A stretch of DNA of 64,000 nt, taken from positions 2,790,001 to 2,854,000 of the forward strand of contig JAJKFH010001094.1 in assembly GCA_023333565.1 (NCBI GenBank). The letters run 5' to 3'. The stretch comes from Puffinus mauretanicus (taxonomy: Eukaryota; Chordata; Aves; Procellariiformes; Procellariidae). Within the stretch, counting starts at the first letter, position 1, and the number at the start of each line of letters is the position of its first letter. This document shows, in pieces, positions 1-12,959 of the stretch. The translations under genes were made by a program, and so were the position numbers. The notes under the pieces were generated by a model. That model was not told the origin of the DNA. It did not search any database and was given only the letters and a program-made list of their open reading frames with translations.

Positions 1-3000
1 CTGTGTGCAGACAGAATTGTCATTGCTTTTCATCTAATAGACAGCAGAATGGAAATTTTAGGCCACCGTCATTTAGCTTGCTTGGTTATGTTCACTGAGG
101 TGATTTCCCAGTATGTGATGTGAAGTGGTTGGTCATTTCAAATCCTTTTTAACCTCCTCTCACTATCACTAATAATGAAGAGGTGATTCAGTCAGTTTGA
201 GGACTTTATCTTCAAAAAGATTTTGCATATTTTGAAGTAATTTCTCAGCTCTATTTTTATCTCTTCAGTCGAGCAGTATAGAGGGACCCAACCCAGACGT
301 CTGCTAGAAATCATCTGCTGGATGTTACAGATGCATTTGGGAATCCCCAGCATAGCAAGAACTTGCAGAACTTAACTGCAGAGCCTCTCTCCCTCCCCTA
401 GGTGCCCCTGCACGCGCCCCCCATCAGCCTCCACAAAGTATCTGCTTGTGCCATAGTTTGGCAGCACATACTCATTCCACAATTTCTGCTAGCAATGTAC
501 TGTTTAAGCGTTCTTCTAATGGATGGCTTATGGCATTTTTATGCAAGTCACTGAATGTCCATGATTCTAAAGAAGGACATTGCTTAGTTCAGGCTTATTT
601 TTCTCAGAAGAACATTCCTAATAAAGTCTGGTTAAGACTGTCACTAGAAATTCCTTCCTCACTGAGGAAATCTCACATTGTGCTGGCATGAGTGTTGTTT
701 TGTTTGGGTTTGGGGTTTTTTGGGGTGGGTTTTTTTTTAGCTTTTTAGTTACCTATGACTTGTGGTGAGCATTCTTGCTCTGTTATCACACACAGTATAG
801 TTTACAACAGTGAATGCTATCAGTCCCAATATTTTTTAAAGCCTGCTTCTCAAGTACTTGCTCATTCAGTTTTAAGGTTACATGGACAGAACATGAAGTA
901 TCATACAGTTGGGCTGAATATCATATCCACTGAACTGCTGGTTATTCCAAATATTTAGGAAGTACATGTCTGTGATCTCTAGATCTCTGCTCCTTCTCCT
1001 TCTTCCCTCTTTCTACAGCCACCAACTCGCCACTCCTAGTTTTGTTTTTGATTAATCATTTCTTTTGAAGACCTAAGTTTGGACTCCCCTTTTTTTCCCC
1101 CCCCTTTTTTTTTTAATCTTAGCTTTTGTGCTTTTGACACAGATGTTCTATTTATAGCAACCTACTTCATTTCATATTATTTTAATGAAACCCATCTTGC
1201 ACAGCTACACAGGAGTATCCAGCATTTACGACATTTTGACTTACTGAGATCATGAACAGTAACAGAGGTAATAGAAGAATCACAGCCCCAATGAAAACAA
1301 CTGGAAATAGGAGCTAAAATGTGCAACAAACTGAACAGCTGACTGTCCCCCCCATCCCCTGCCCCTGACCTGAGCATCAGGAGAGGCAGAGCTAATTTGA
1401 AACTGCAGTTGAACAAATAATCTGCAGAAGATAAAAAGCAACCCTTTGAAGTTATAAAATATAACTTATGTTCTCTTATTTTCCTTTTTTGGCTGTCTTG
1501 GAGGCAGTTCTCCTCTCAGTTCATTGGAAATGGCTAGTCTGCATATTTTGGTTTATGAATTACTTGCAACTATGTCTTGCGTAGTTATTTAACTGGAGAA
1601 GAAGGTTAATTGAGTAATTGAATGTGGAATTCTCCAGTGATAGTAAACACAGTGGCACACAGGCCCAAGCTAAGAGGAAGAATTGATCTTAGAAAGCAGT
1701 TTTACAGTGCTGGCATGAAAGTGTGGTCTAGCAAACACTGACTGGGCTCTGCTTCTCATGTTCAGAGGAAGAGAAACAATGAAGCATCATGTTATCTGGT
1801 GTGAAAATATTATAATCCAATTTAACTTTGAATAGTATGATCCTAGTGAACAGAAGTCAGGTCAGATCAATTTGAGACCAAAAATTGTTTCACAAGCCCA
1901 CCTCAAAATGTTAAAGATGCCTTTGCCCTCACAAGGGTATTTTGAGGATTAATGTCCTGTCAGCACTTTGAAAATGTAAAGTGCTAAGTATATATTATTA
2001 TAACCCTTTCCATTTATTACTTTTATTGATGGTCTCGTGGTTTCCATGATGCTATGTTGATTTGCACGGGATTTTCCTGCAGTGTGCATTTCATCTCATG
2101 AAGAGTAAAAAAACAAATAGTTCTTTTTAGGCCTTGTGCCTTGTTGGATATCCTCCAGTTACTGGGGGACTTGTTTATGACCCACTATCTCTGCGCCGTA
2201 AAAGCCTTACTGCAATACATTATGCAGCTGTTTGTTTTCAACTTTGTTTTCTCAACTGTATAAGCCTCTGCTGCTACTGAGACCAGTGTGCTGCTCCTAA
2301 CTGACTCCTAAGGGGTGCCTGAGTGAAAAGCAGACTCTTACCACCCACTGAACTCCCCGTGGTTTTTACAGTAGGTGCCTTTTTCTGATAGCTGCTTTGG
2401 TGTGTTCAAGGAGTGGGGCTGAAGCCAAGCTTGTCAATCACTGGCAATCAGGGAGTATCTTGCTTGTTGAAGTTCAGTCCAGTTTTTTCTGCCTCTTCTG
2501 GCACTGGCATTACAGCCAGACCTCCCGGTGGCCGAGCTTTTCTGAGGAAAATTCCAAACTTTATTTCAAAATTTTAGATTTACAGTTTGGCTCAGTAACA
2601 TGTCTGTCTAATTCCCAGCCAAGTCCCCAGGCGGCATTTACTTTTGGAGCAGTTTGCCTCCTCAGCTCTGCTTTCCTGCAGACTTCAGGGATCAAGTTAG
2701 TCCAAGAAAAGCCAAAGGCATATGAAACCACGTGTGCCTTTTGCTTCCTCCTCTGTTGAGAGTCTCAGCAGGGAGGTTGGCCCTGATCTGTCAACAGCGT
2801 TCCCTCGGCCGACAGCCTCAGCCAGGTGGGTTTTCCTTGGCCCCCGTCTCCCCTTAAGAAAAGACATAAAGAAGGTTGGAAGCCACGGCTCCAGGACAGC
2901 CAGACGACCCTCTTGCACAGATGGCCATGTGACGGGGCGCAAGCAGGTTGTGCCCATATGCGTGGATGAATTGCCACACAATGCAGATACCAAAGCTATC

Positions 3001-3257
3001 CAAGTCTGTGTTGTTGTCACACCTCTGACATCTTTAGGGCCTGCATCAGCTGCCATGCCTTTAACTATACCTCTCCCCGTCTTTCCTCTCAGGGGTCCAG
3101 GTGCATAGGGGTGGACAAAGTCAGAACGTGTTGCAAAGGGTCTTGGAGCTGCCACCTCTTGTAACCTTGCATGTTCCTCACTGAATCATATTGCAGACTG
3201 ATACCTCCAGGGGAAACACAGACTTGCCTTTCTTCTGTGAAATACAGGGGGTTTTGT
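1..3257. other. Non-coding flank
   Basis: Apart from the MIR fragment, I see no gene. A C/T homopolymer patch lies at about 1088-1114. Sequence is GC-richer at 2620-3130, with overlapping frames on both strands that show no family resemblance. Confidence 0.6.
1905..2005 (+). mobile_element. MIR/CORE-SINE-like 3' part
   Basis: The run cctcacaagggtattttgaggattaatg...cagcactttgaaaatgtaaagtgctaagtatatattattat matches the 3' half of MIR-type SINEs (L2-like tail). It is a strongly diverged, ancient amniote insertion. Confidence 0.6.
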
Positions 3258-3610
3258 ATCACATAGAACAGCAGACTAATGTAGGTTGGAAGGGACGCCA
3301 GAGGGTCTAGTCCATTCTCCTGCTCATATCCAAGCTAGGTCTGGTTGCTCAAGGCTGTCTCCAGGTGAGGTTTGAATATCCCCAAAGATGGAAGTTCCCC
3401 TGCCTCCCTGGTCCATGCCGCACCACCTTACGGTGAAGAATTCTTTTCTTATATCCAGGCCAAATTTCTGTGGCTGGATTGTGCAACTGTTGTCTCTTCT
3501 CCTTTTGCTGTGTGTCTCTGAGAAGCATCTGACTTAATCTTCTCTATAATCACCCATTAGTTAGTATTCGGCCCTGTGGAGCATGCAGTATGGGTTCTTT
3601 GCCAAAAATC
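3258..3610 (-). mobile_element. CR1 LINE, 3' end fragment
   Basis: The plus strand begins acatagaacagcagac...ggttggaagggac and continues with ggttgctcaaggc and cggtgaagaattctt. This is the reverse complement of the CR1 3' end, a non-LTR retrotransposon of birds and reptiles. It is 5'-truncated, as most CR1 copies are, and moderately diverged. The inner boundary is approximate. Confidence 0.8.
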
Positions 3611-6600
3611 TATCCTCAACATTTTTCTAGAGCATTTTCTTAGCTTAGTTTCACTCTCTTGTTCAACCTAATGAGAGAATAGAATGCAGAGAGAAGAGAG
3701 ACAAAAGGAAAAAAAGCTAATGATGCAATCAATGATGTTTTGTTTTACACCTTTGTGGAATAAAACAGGAGTGATAAATACTGAAACAGCAAGACCCCAA
3801 ATATGATGACTCCTGTAGACAGACAGTTCTCCAGTTCTGCCAAAGCAATTCCTTCTCTTAGTGGGAGAAAGCCCAGCTGTCCAAACTGGAGAAAAGAATA
3901 AAATATTCTAGCTTCTTAAAATGCTGATAAAAAAAGTCAAACAGCCAAAGGCTTGAACTTTATGCAACTCAGAAGTCTGTAGCTCCTTGTTCTCTATAGG
4001 GAAGAACAGCAGCGTTCTCCTGAGCGTTCTCTCTCGTTCACACTGAAAAGACGAAATACATCTAGTTTATATGCCTAGTAGCTGCTGTATGCCCTTCTCG
4101 AGCTGTTACTCCAGACTGCTATGGACTTGTGCCCACATTATTGGTCCAGCTTGCTGCCATATCTACTTGCAATAACTTGTCCCCCTCCTTCTGTGTCCAC
4201 TCCACGTGGCTGTGATGTGGAGAGGGACAGAAGTCCAGGCACTGGAAAAAAATATGGGCAAAAAGGAGCCTCTTTGGCAGGGCGTTTTTGGTATCAAAAG
4301 GAGAGGGAAGTCAGTAGGGCAATGACTGCTCAGGACACAAGATCTTTGGGCACTGCCCCTTCCACAGAGATCAAGTGTCCCATCATGACGCTCAGAGTGC
4401 CTGACACGGTTCTCATCCAAGTCAGACGACCACAATCAGCTTTATCTCCAAGAGGAACTGTCCTACTCCTGATGGAGAATATGTCTTATCTCTGTGAGTA
4501 CTGTCTGCTGCGAGAGAAGACAAACACCAAGACATATACAGAAGAATTGCATGCAGAGGTAGCTTTCCTGCATAGCTTCGTGGGCTGGTGACTGACCTCT
4601 TTGGCTATCAGGATAGTTAACAAGAAGCATCATGCAACCTGTCTGCATCTTGTGACCTCAGATGTGAGTTGTTAAATGATACAAAGTTCAGGAAGTTTCT
4701 TGGTTTATGTGTTCATAGTCCATGTTTTCCATTGTTCCTCGGGGTAATGCTGAAATAGGAAAGAAACCCAGAAGCGATGCTGTTTATGCCATGCTGTCTC
4801 TGGGGCTGTGAATCTCAGGCCAGGTGAACAAAACAGATTTTTAACCTTAGAAGTACCAAAGAAGAGAAAGGTCCCTCCAGGACCAGACAGATTTAAAATT
4901 AATGTGTAAACAAAGTAATTATTGCTCTATGGATCCCAATAGGAAAAAGGAAAAATAAAGAAGTAGAAGTTGTGGGGTTTGGGGGTTTTTGTTTTGTTTT
5001 GTTTTCTGGATGATTCTAAGGCCGTTGTTTAACTAATATGTTGTATTGGTGAAATCAAACCAGTGGGATGAATTCTCCATGAACAAACACAAATGCTCAA
5101 ACAGGAAGCTCAGGTCTCTTTCAAGAAAAGGAAATTATCTACAACTTTACAACATTAAAGCTGATATCCTTAGGATATTGTTAATATGTACCAAATCATG
5201 CAATGTCACAAAACACAGCATTTAACCGTCTTTACTACCTAGAGTAAACCTCACAGCAGATAACAGTGTATTTCATGTGCTGTAAGAACACTTCCTCGAA
5301 CAAGACTCTGCCATGTACTTTTAGTTCTGACACCTGATCTTCAGAACTGTCATAGCATTCATTCATAAACTAAATATACTTAAATACCTAAGTTCACTGC
5401 TTTACAGTATTATGGTTTTTGGGACCTATGGTACTAGAGCCATGTCCCACAACCTGAGATGTGCTAGGTAGTCAGCTGGCCATCAACACATTACTTTTAA
5501 CACCACAAGATGGTCAAGACCATTTTATATTTTTTACATTGTCTCTTTTTTTCTTGTTTTCATATTTTTTCTTTTTTTTTTTTTTTCCCCTCCATATATT
5601 TTCATATAATCTACCTTGCTTGGTTATCCACATGTAAAAACTCTTTTCCATCCTTCCACATATTTAGAGATGTGTGAGAATCCGAACTGTACATCCTAGC
5701 GTGAAGGAGAATAAGGGTATTTATCCACACACATTTTAGCATTTTGTTCTTTTAAGAAATAAGATTCTCAAATCTTACTTTTCACTGGAAAGAAGTATAA
5801 TCCTAAATAGAAATAAACATTGACGTCCAAGGATTGAAGTTTGTTCTGGGGCAGAAGCAGCTCTTTGTCCTTTTTCTTCATGTTGCTGAAGTATAGTTAA
5901 CATGATTCATGGTCTGGGAAAATATATCTGAGTTAGCCTGACTGTGCAGATTACATCAATTAGAGGGAACGTTGGGAGGCAGGGGATCCTCTGGTGTCAA
6001 TGTCTTGAAAGGTCAAATTTTGTGCCCGTGCATCTAGCAGGTTGAAAAAAAAAACATAGAATGGACTTTTATGTTGTGTTACTTAATTGCAATACATTTT
6101 CAGCAGACCAAAGATTAATTTTCCTGTATTCTTGTTTTGCAGAAAGGCTGAGATCTCATTTATGTTGCCCCAAACCACTCAGAAATAGTCATTCTAACCA
6201 TCTAAATCCATTGAATTTATTTCTGTAAAATATGTCTCTGCTAAATGTTAATAAAAGCATTGCATCTTTGAAAAAGTTTATCCACATTCTGGTCTTTAAA
6301 TGGAATAGAAGGTTTTGAATGGGCCCCATTTCTGTGTATTCTCAGGTTCTTGCAGTATCAGAGGAGTGACTGTAGGTTTCTGTCCTACCCTTAAGCACAG
6401 GATAAAACAAAGTGGTAAATGGAAATCAGACCTTCTGCTTTGTGGACTCTGTAAAAGCATTGGATACAGAGAATGAGAGTGACAAATGTGAGGAAGATTA
6501 CAAAATCGTCATATGCAATGCAACTTGGTTTGCTTTTTCTTTCTCAAGGGAATCCAGGCAGTGCAGCAAGACTGTCAAATCTGGATTATAAAATAAATGG

Positions 6601-6824
6601 CATTAAAGGGAGAAGGTAACACTTGCCATTATTTCTGCTTTCACTATATTTGTCCAATCTCTGGAGAATGATTAAATCTCCTTCCAAATAGTAAACTCTT
6701 TCAAACAAAATAGCTTCAATACATGTGCTTGTGTATGCCAAGGTAGATCAAGTGCGTTATGAATGAGATGCAGGAGTTCAATATATCTTTCCTTTTACCT
6801 TACACATTGGAATGGCCCCAAGTT
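3611..6824. other. Non-coding stretch
   Basis: Unremarkable AT-rich DNA. Frames around 4121-4648 overlap on both strands without recognisable protein features. A T-rich run lies at about 5565-5586. Confidence 0.55.
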
Positions 6825-7045
6825 ATAGGATCATAGAAATGGAAAAGACCTATTAAATTATGCATTTCCTTGCCAGTGAAAGTGTACTCTCAGTATACAG
6901 TATTTTCCATCTCAGGCTATTAGGCATCTATCCCTTCATTTGAGCACTCTATTCCATAGCACAATAAAATCAGTATTGGGAATTTTCCCTTCTGCTCAGC
7001 CTAAAAATGGATTTGTTCATTTGTATTCCCTTACTCACACATGTA
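6825..7045 (-). mobile_element. CR1 LINE, old 3' fragment
   Basis: The plus strand reads aggatcatagaaatggaaaagaccta, then attccatagcacaat and cttctgctcagcctaaa. This is the layout of the antisense CR1 3' end in a highly diverged copy. The end at about 7045 is a guess. Confidence 0.6.
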
Positions 7046-10000
7046 AGCCACCCTTTTCTGTCCTTCCTCCTTGAGGGTTCAACCATCAAACTCTTGTAAA
7101 TTGTCATCATATATACTTCAACCTCTGTAAAGTCAACCAAGTGCAAAAGGAAAGTGGGAAATCAGTTTCTAAGCTGAACTTATGGACAAACTGTTATATT
7201 TACTATAGGTGAAATATTTTTCCTTTCACAAAATTTCTCAATTGTTTCAGTACATAGCTCTTTGGCCCAATTGTTATCTTTCTCACTGTCTTCCCAAACA
7301 CTTAGATGACTCAGAGATGAGAAGGGCAATTTCACCAGTACAGTTCTATACTTGAATTTAGGATTGCATATTTGACTTTAGAAATTACTCAAGAGGTGTG
7401 TTTCTTTCATAGAAGTGTGCTACCTCATTAAACATCGGCTTCCTCTGTTCATGGAAACAGAATTAACTTAGCAAGCAGAAGACCTAGTGATCATGTTGTG
7501 TGCTGAGTTGAAAGAAGTTTCTCCACAACTCCATGTAGCATATGTAGTTTCATGGGCTTTATAACTTGTCTGTCAAATGGTGCCTTCAATCACTGTCTTA
7601 TTCTTTCTTTTCGTACTTTAATTTAATCTATCTGAATCTTTCCCTTAAGGTCTTCATGGTAGGTAAAATGGACTGTATGCAAATGGTTAAAAAAGACATT
7701 TGAAAGGTGCAAAGAAGATAGAGGCAAACGCTCTAAATCCCCTTGTTGGAGAAGGGCTGTGTAGTTAATTGGAAAAAAAAAAAAAAGAGGAAGCTACTAC
7801 TGGTTTGCATGAGAATTTGTGGGATGGCTGCCCATTGTTAAATTAAGTTCATCCATTCATTTCCAAGTATTTTCACCACTCTACTTGCTCTACTTTTTGC
7901 AGTGGATACCAGCCAGGTTAAGGATTTACAGCCTTCTATGGCTACTCTTGCCAACACATAGATCTTGAGAAGGTGTTCAGTGTGTATAAAGAAGCTTTAA
8001 AATAAAAGTTGTTTGCTGTAGGCATTCACTGCTCTCTCTCTTTCCTTTCTCTCCTTTCTCTCCTTTCTCTCTTTCTGCCCCTCCGCCACCTTAATTTGCC
8101 TATGGACTTGGCTTCTTTGTTCTTTCATGACTAATATTACCATCTGTGACATTACATATCAAGATAGCAATGCAACATATTAAGCACAGGAAAACCCGGA
8201 ATGTTTGGGCTCATCCAAGCATTTGTTGCTTAAAGCTCCAGCATTACTTGTAGCCACCTGAAGCATCCAAAGTTTCTAAAAGCAGATTGCAATAAATCAG
8301 CAGGTTTCTGTGTTGTTATTGAAATGGAGATATAAGACCTTAGTGGAGCTGCCTTCTTGAAAACAATCTCCTCAACTTACTCACAGTTTTATTTCTCACT
8401 AAGGGCTCATAAAAAGAGCTTTCACTTTTATGGTATTAGCCTAACTACCACCTAGGGCAGTTCACTTTGGGAACTCCCCAATTCACTTTTGTCAAAATCT
8501 CATATACTACAAGGGAAACACCACTCCCAGATCAGACCTATGACCACGGCCTGTGTGAACGATGCTCTTGTGCAGCAGGGGCCCAGCAACCAGGCAGGAC
8601 CATAAACAACTGCTTTTCTCTGCCAGCTTCTGCCCTTCCAAGGATGGGGAAGGGGCAGTGGGTGTGGAGAGAAATGTATCAAGTAAAAAACATCTTGAAA
8701 TGGACACGTCCCAAGATGCAAGATCAAAATCAGAATGGAGGTCTCTCCTCCTCCTGCTTCTCGTATAGTTCTAGACAGATTCAAATCTTATTTACCTAAC
8801 AGGGATCGCTGTAACCACCAAGATCTGATATTCTGAGAGACAGTTCTTTCCCTCCCTTTGCTGATTCTTCAGACAATGAGTTGCTTCACTGTTGATCTCA
8901 AAACCTGTACCCATCTACAGACATCAACCTGTCCAGCTTTTCTTCGCATTAATAATTTTCCGCTTCAGGTTCTAGTACCTGCATGTAGAATTGAATATTG
9001 AATAATTGTATACTCGACACTGTATCTTATTTGCATTATTGCATTCTACTTTTTAAAAGAAAAGGGCTATATCTATAGCAGTGGTAATAATAAAATAATT
9101 AATAATAAAGATTCCTGGCAAGGTTAGGAGTGTTCCTGCATGTCCATATTTGAAGTCCGTTCCCTCCTTTCTAGTTTGTCCAAATTGCCCATTAGCACAA
9201 GTGAGGTGGGAGCAAGCTTCCTCCCCTTGTCTGCTGTGCCTGTAACACCCACAGCTCCTGAGGGCTGAGGAGTTTTTGAATCTTCTCCTCATAGCGCCAT
9301 GCAGTTGGGTTGAGCTTATGCAGAAGTGATGATGGGAGAGGGAACAACCATTACCTGTAATGAAAGTGGCTCCAAAGCTGCAGTTTCTTCTCTGTTCCCA
9401 GACTAGATGGGGAGCCAGAATGGAAGATTTTACTTTTAATTGACTTTGATTTGACCCTAGGCTAGGCAAGCACAGAGATGCATTGCCCTTGCCCCTTATT
9501 TAGGACAAGTTGTAAACTAACCCTGCTAAATCATCTTTACTGTGTTTTGATATACAAAATATGTGTGTGTATGTGTACTGTAATGCCATATTTCTGTATT
9601 ATTTTTAATTCTCCTATGTCAGGACATTTACAAGTCTTTCCTGTCTTACATGACAAATATTCTACTAGTTTCCTGTTGAAAAAAGCAAATAAATATAATT
9701 ATTCTTTTGTACAAATCATAGACGCGAGAGAAATATTACACAAGACAGATATAAAAAGAACGATGGTAATGTTACTGTTAGGGTTCGTTAATTTGATTAG
9801 GCATGATGATTTAGAAAAACACGTAATAGTGGTATTATTAAGAGGAAGAAAAAGGTGAGCTGGAGAAAGGAGGAAACTGGAAGAAAAAGGCAAAAAAAGG
9901 GAAAGAATAGACAGCAGGGAAAGGGAAAAAGTGTCTGCTTCAACAGAAATCTCCTCAGCTTTTGCCCTGGGCCTGCAATCAACCTTGCAGGGCCAAAACA

Positions 10001-12913
10001 CTTGCTAGCGGTGATGCCACTGGCCTGTGTTTTGTGTGGGTACTGGGTCATTTATGACCACTGTGTTGACAAGTTATGTGGTACATGGTTTATCACTACT
10101 GAGGGGTAAATGATCTTCCTCTAAACAGGTATTTAAGGATAATCAATGTGCACACTAGACAGACACGTGTGCAGACTCACACGTGTCTCAGAGTGCACAC
10201 GTCACAGTATATATGAAAATCGTCTGCATAGAAATTGAGAGAGGTGTAGGTGTTGACCCAAGTGAGGCTACATTTTCAGTCTGTAGCACATATGTGGTTG
10301 TCTATTGCATGCACGTGTATTCAAATATGTGTGTAACTTACTGTAGTTCTCTGCATTACCATAAGAGAGACAGGGTGATACAGAAAGTGTATTCAATATT
10401 CAGTTTGTTTATGTTATTCAGATCGTACCTATTTCTTGTGGCTGATGGCTTTAAACCTTTAGTGTAAGGGAAATACTGATGGTATAGCTATGGATGACTG
10501 AAAAAGACACGTGGTTAACTTCTGGTGTCCACCTGCGTGACCCAAAACCACCTTTGGGCACAGGCCAAGGTGTTAAAGATGATGGCAGCTTCTGTTTCTG
10601 TGCTGTCTTTTGGGTCGGCGCCAATGGCACCCCGACAGCTAAGATCTTCCCCAAGGAGGTAGGGCTGGGCGCTTTGCTCAGTGGGGCTCTAGAAAAACCG
10701 GCAGCAATGAACCACATTGCTCCACCACACCTCAGATGTTTTCCACCCCACCGGTACCTCCACCCCATGGACTCGGGAGCAGGGCAGATGAGGCATGGGA
10801 GGCTTTCCCCTAACTGCGGTCGCTCCTGGCCCCGGGCGCCTGTGGGGCGGCAGCATCCCCTGTGGAGATGGGGCTGGGGAAGGCAGGTGCTGTTCCCACA
10901 ACCAGAGCCTGACTCCCAGGAGTGGAAAGCAGGGGTCAGGAAGTTAGCAAAGGTCGGCCAAGTCCCGCTGGCTCTTCCTAATCCTCTTTTCCACCCACAG
11001 CCCCTTGAAACTCCCCTGATTCCTCCCAGTGCGGTGTCCGGGGGAGTTGCTCTACTGCTGCAGGATTGAATTTATTTTGCTCGCTTCCAAACTATGCTTC
11101 TGCGGAGTCTCAAGTCAGCTTTGTTTCAGCTGGTGTCGAGCAACACACAGGAGAGATGCGGCTCTATTACACTGGTTTGTTTTTCTTTTCCTTTCTTTTT
11201 TTTTTTTTTAACCTTTTTTTGGTTTTACTATTTTGACAGGAAATCTTGCTCCTTTTTCTCTTGCATAAGTATGAAGTAACCGTGTGAAAACAAATACGGT
11301 TACTTGTTGTTTACGTGTGTAAAACTGAAAGGAGAGTTTTGCTGATCAAATTAGTTCTTGCTAATCTGAAGACTAGGGTTGTATAAAGAATTTATTTATT
11401 TGTATTTGTATGCTGGCCAAACCAAAAAATCAACAACAATAAAAACATTTCTTTTGGTCCACCCAGAATTAAAATTTGTCAGTTTTCTTGCCAAACAGCA
11501 ACAAACACACAAATTTGAAAGAAAAGTCATTTCAGGTCAAAAGATATTTCATTTAGGCTTTTTAACAATCATTAAAAGTGAATATAGGTAAATTTCAAAA
11601 GAAACCCGTATTGCAAAATGAGAAGTGGAAAGTTTCTGTTTTGAAAACATCAATATGATCCTTCCTGACATTTCAAAATGTTTTTTTTTGACCCAAGATT
11701 TTAATTCTGCTCTAATAAAGATTGTTCCACGTGAGGAAATTAGAGCAAGCTTTTTGATACTGATGGTGCTTCCTTACAGAGGACTGCAAAGGTTAAAAAG
11801 TGGTTAACTAGCAATCTTCTTAGATATAGCTGGAGAATGTACTTTTTGGTTTTGGCTTTATACAAAGCATCCAGGCATTAAACCAAATTAAAATATATAG
11901 ACTATAGTATCAAGGGAAAGTTTTATCCAAACAAAATTTAAATAAATTCATGCATCTCACTAGGTTAAAACATCAAATAAACAAATAATTTTGCACATAT
12001 GTAATTGTCTCAACATTTTGTCATTTCTCTTCCGCTTTTAAAACAATAAGACCCAAATGTGAATAAAATCATCTTACTCTTCCCACTCAAAGTGAACAAC
12101 TTTTTCCAAGCTCTTATGCTGAAAAAAATGTGTTTCTTAGGAATTAATGATTAAAACTATATAGAATAAGTGTTTTAGTGCTCTAGTTAAGGAAGAATAA
12201 ACAACTGCATTAGCTAATCTGAGTTCAAATAAACAAATGCATAAGCTGGGCTATTTCAAAGCAATGCAGAACCGAACAGAGACCCTTAACACTCAAAACA
12301 CTTCATAAGGTTCAGAGATGGTTAACCTCTTCAAAACAAAATGTGCCTAGATCTTGTATGGCTGCACTGAAGGAGTGAGCAATAACACCCCTATGTAGTA
12401 GCAAGCTGTAACTGCAGATTTGCTGAGCACGTATGCTGGTACAGAAGGTGGCTCACATGAACTTAATTTTAAAGATGATGAGAACAAAAAATATGGTCTC
12501 ATTTATTGCTCACTGCAGCCAGCAAAGCTGACCAGGCATAGTGGTGTCCAATGCTCTTCTGAGTCTTAGCAAAAAATCTAAATTTTCAGGAGCTTTAGCT
12601 CTCATATACCAGAGAAAGCCCCTCTGAGATGTTGCCCAAATTTTGTGACATGGTATTGACCCTTGCTTATTCAGCGCTGTGTTTAAATGATTCATGGCTC
12701 ATGATAAAAACTTTCATGGTTTGTAGGAAAATCTTGGCTACCTGTGCAGCTTGGTAACAGAGGTGGAATGCACAAAATCTGTGCTTTGGTGCATTGTGGA
12801 TTTTAAAACAGATCTCTCCAGATTGTCCCAAGTCTATGGGACTTTTGTTGTTTCCACAACAAAAAATGGCCACAAAAAATGAGGTTCATATTCCAGTGTA
12901 TTTATTTCAAAAT

Positions 12914-12915
<2 letters not shown>
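7046..12915. other. Non-coding stretch with a GC-richer patch at 10.5-11.1 kb
   Basis: No gene is recognised. The patch at about 10540-11060 carries the longest unexplained open frame of the window (191 codons, plus, 10494-11069). It has a Pro/Gly/His-rich composition and no motif, and I regard it as chance. Confidence 0.5.
8031..8077. repeat. Pyrimidine minisatellite (cctttctct)n
   Basis: Three to four 9-bp units of the type tcctttctc, in an all-pyrimidine tract. Confidence 0.8.

Positions 12916-12957
<42 letters not shown>
12916..12957. repeat. (GT)n microsatellite
   Basis: A perfect 42-bp GT dinucleotide run. Confidence 0.98.

Positions 12958-12959
<2 letters not shown>

Noticed and set aside
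2397..3155. Overlapping plus- and minus-strand open frames of 120-152 codons
   Set aside because: Frames on both strands overlap and none shows a recognisable domain. The patch is simply short of stop codons.
10494..11069. 191-codon plus-strand open frame in a GC-richer patch
   Set aside because: Low-complexity Pro/Gly/His/Trp mix, no motif, no splice or family evidence, and overlapping frames on the other strand. Most likely chance in GC-rich DNA.
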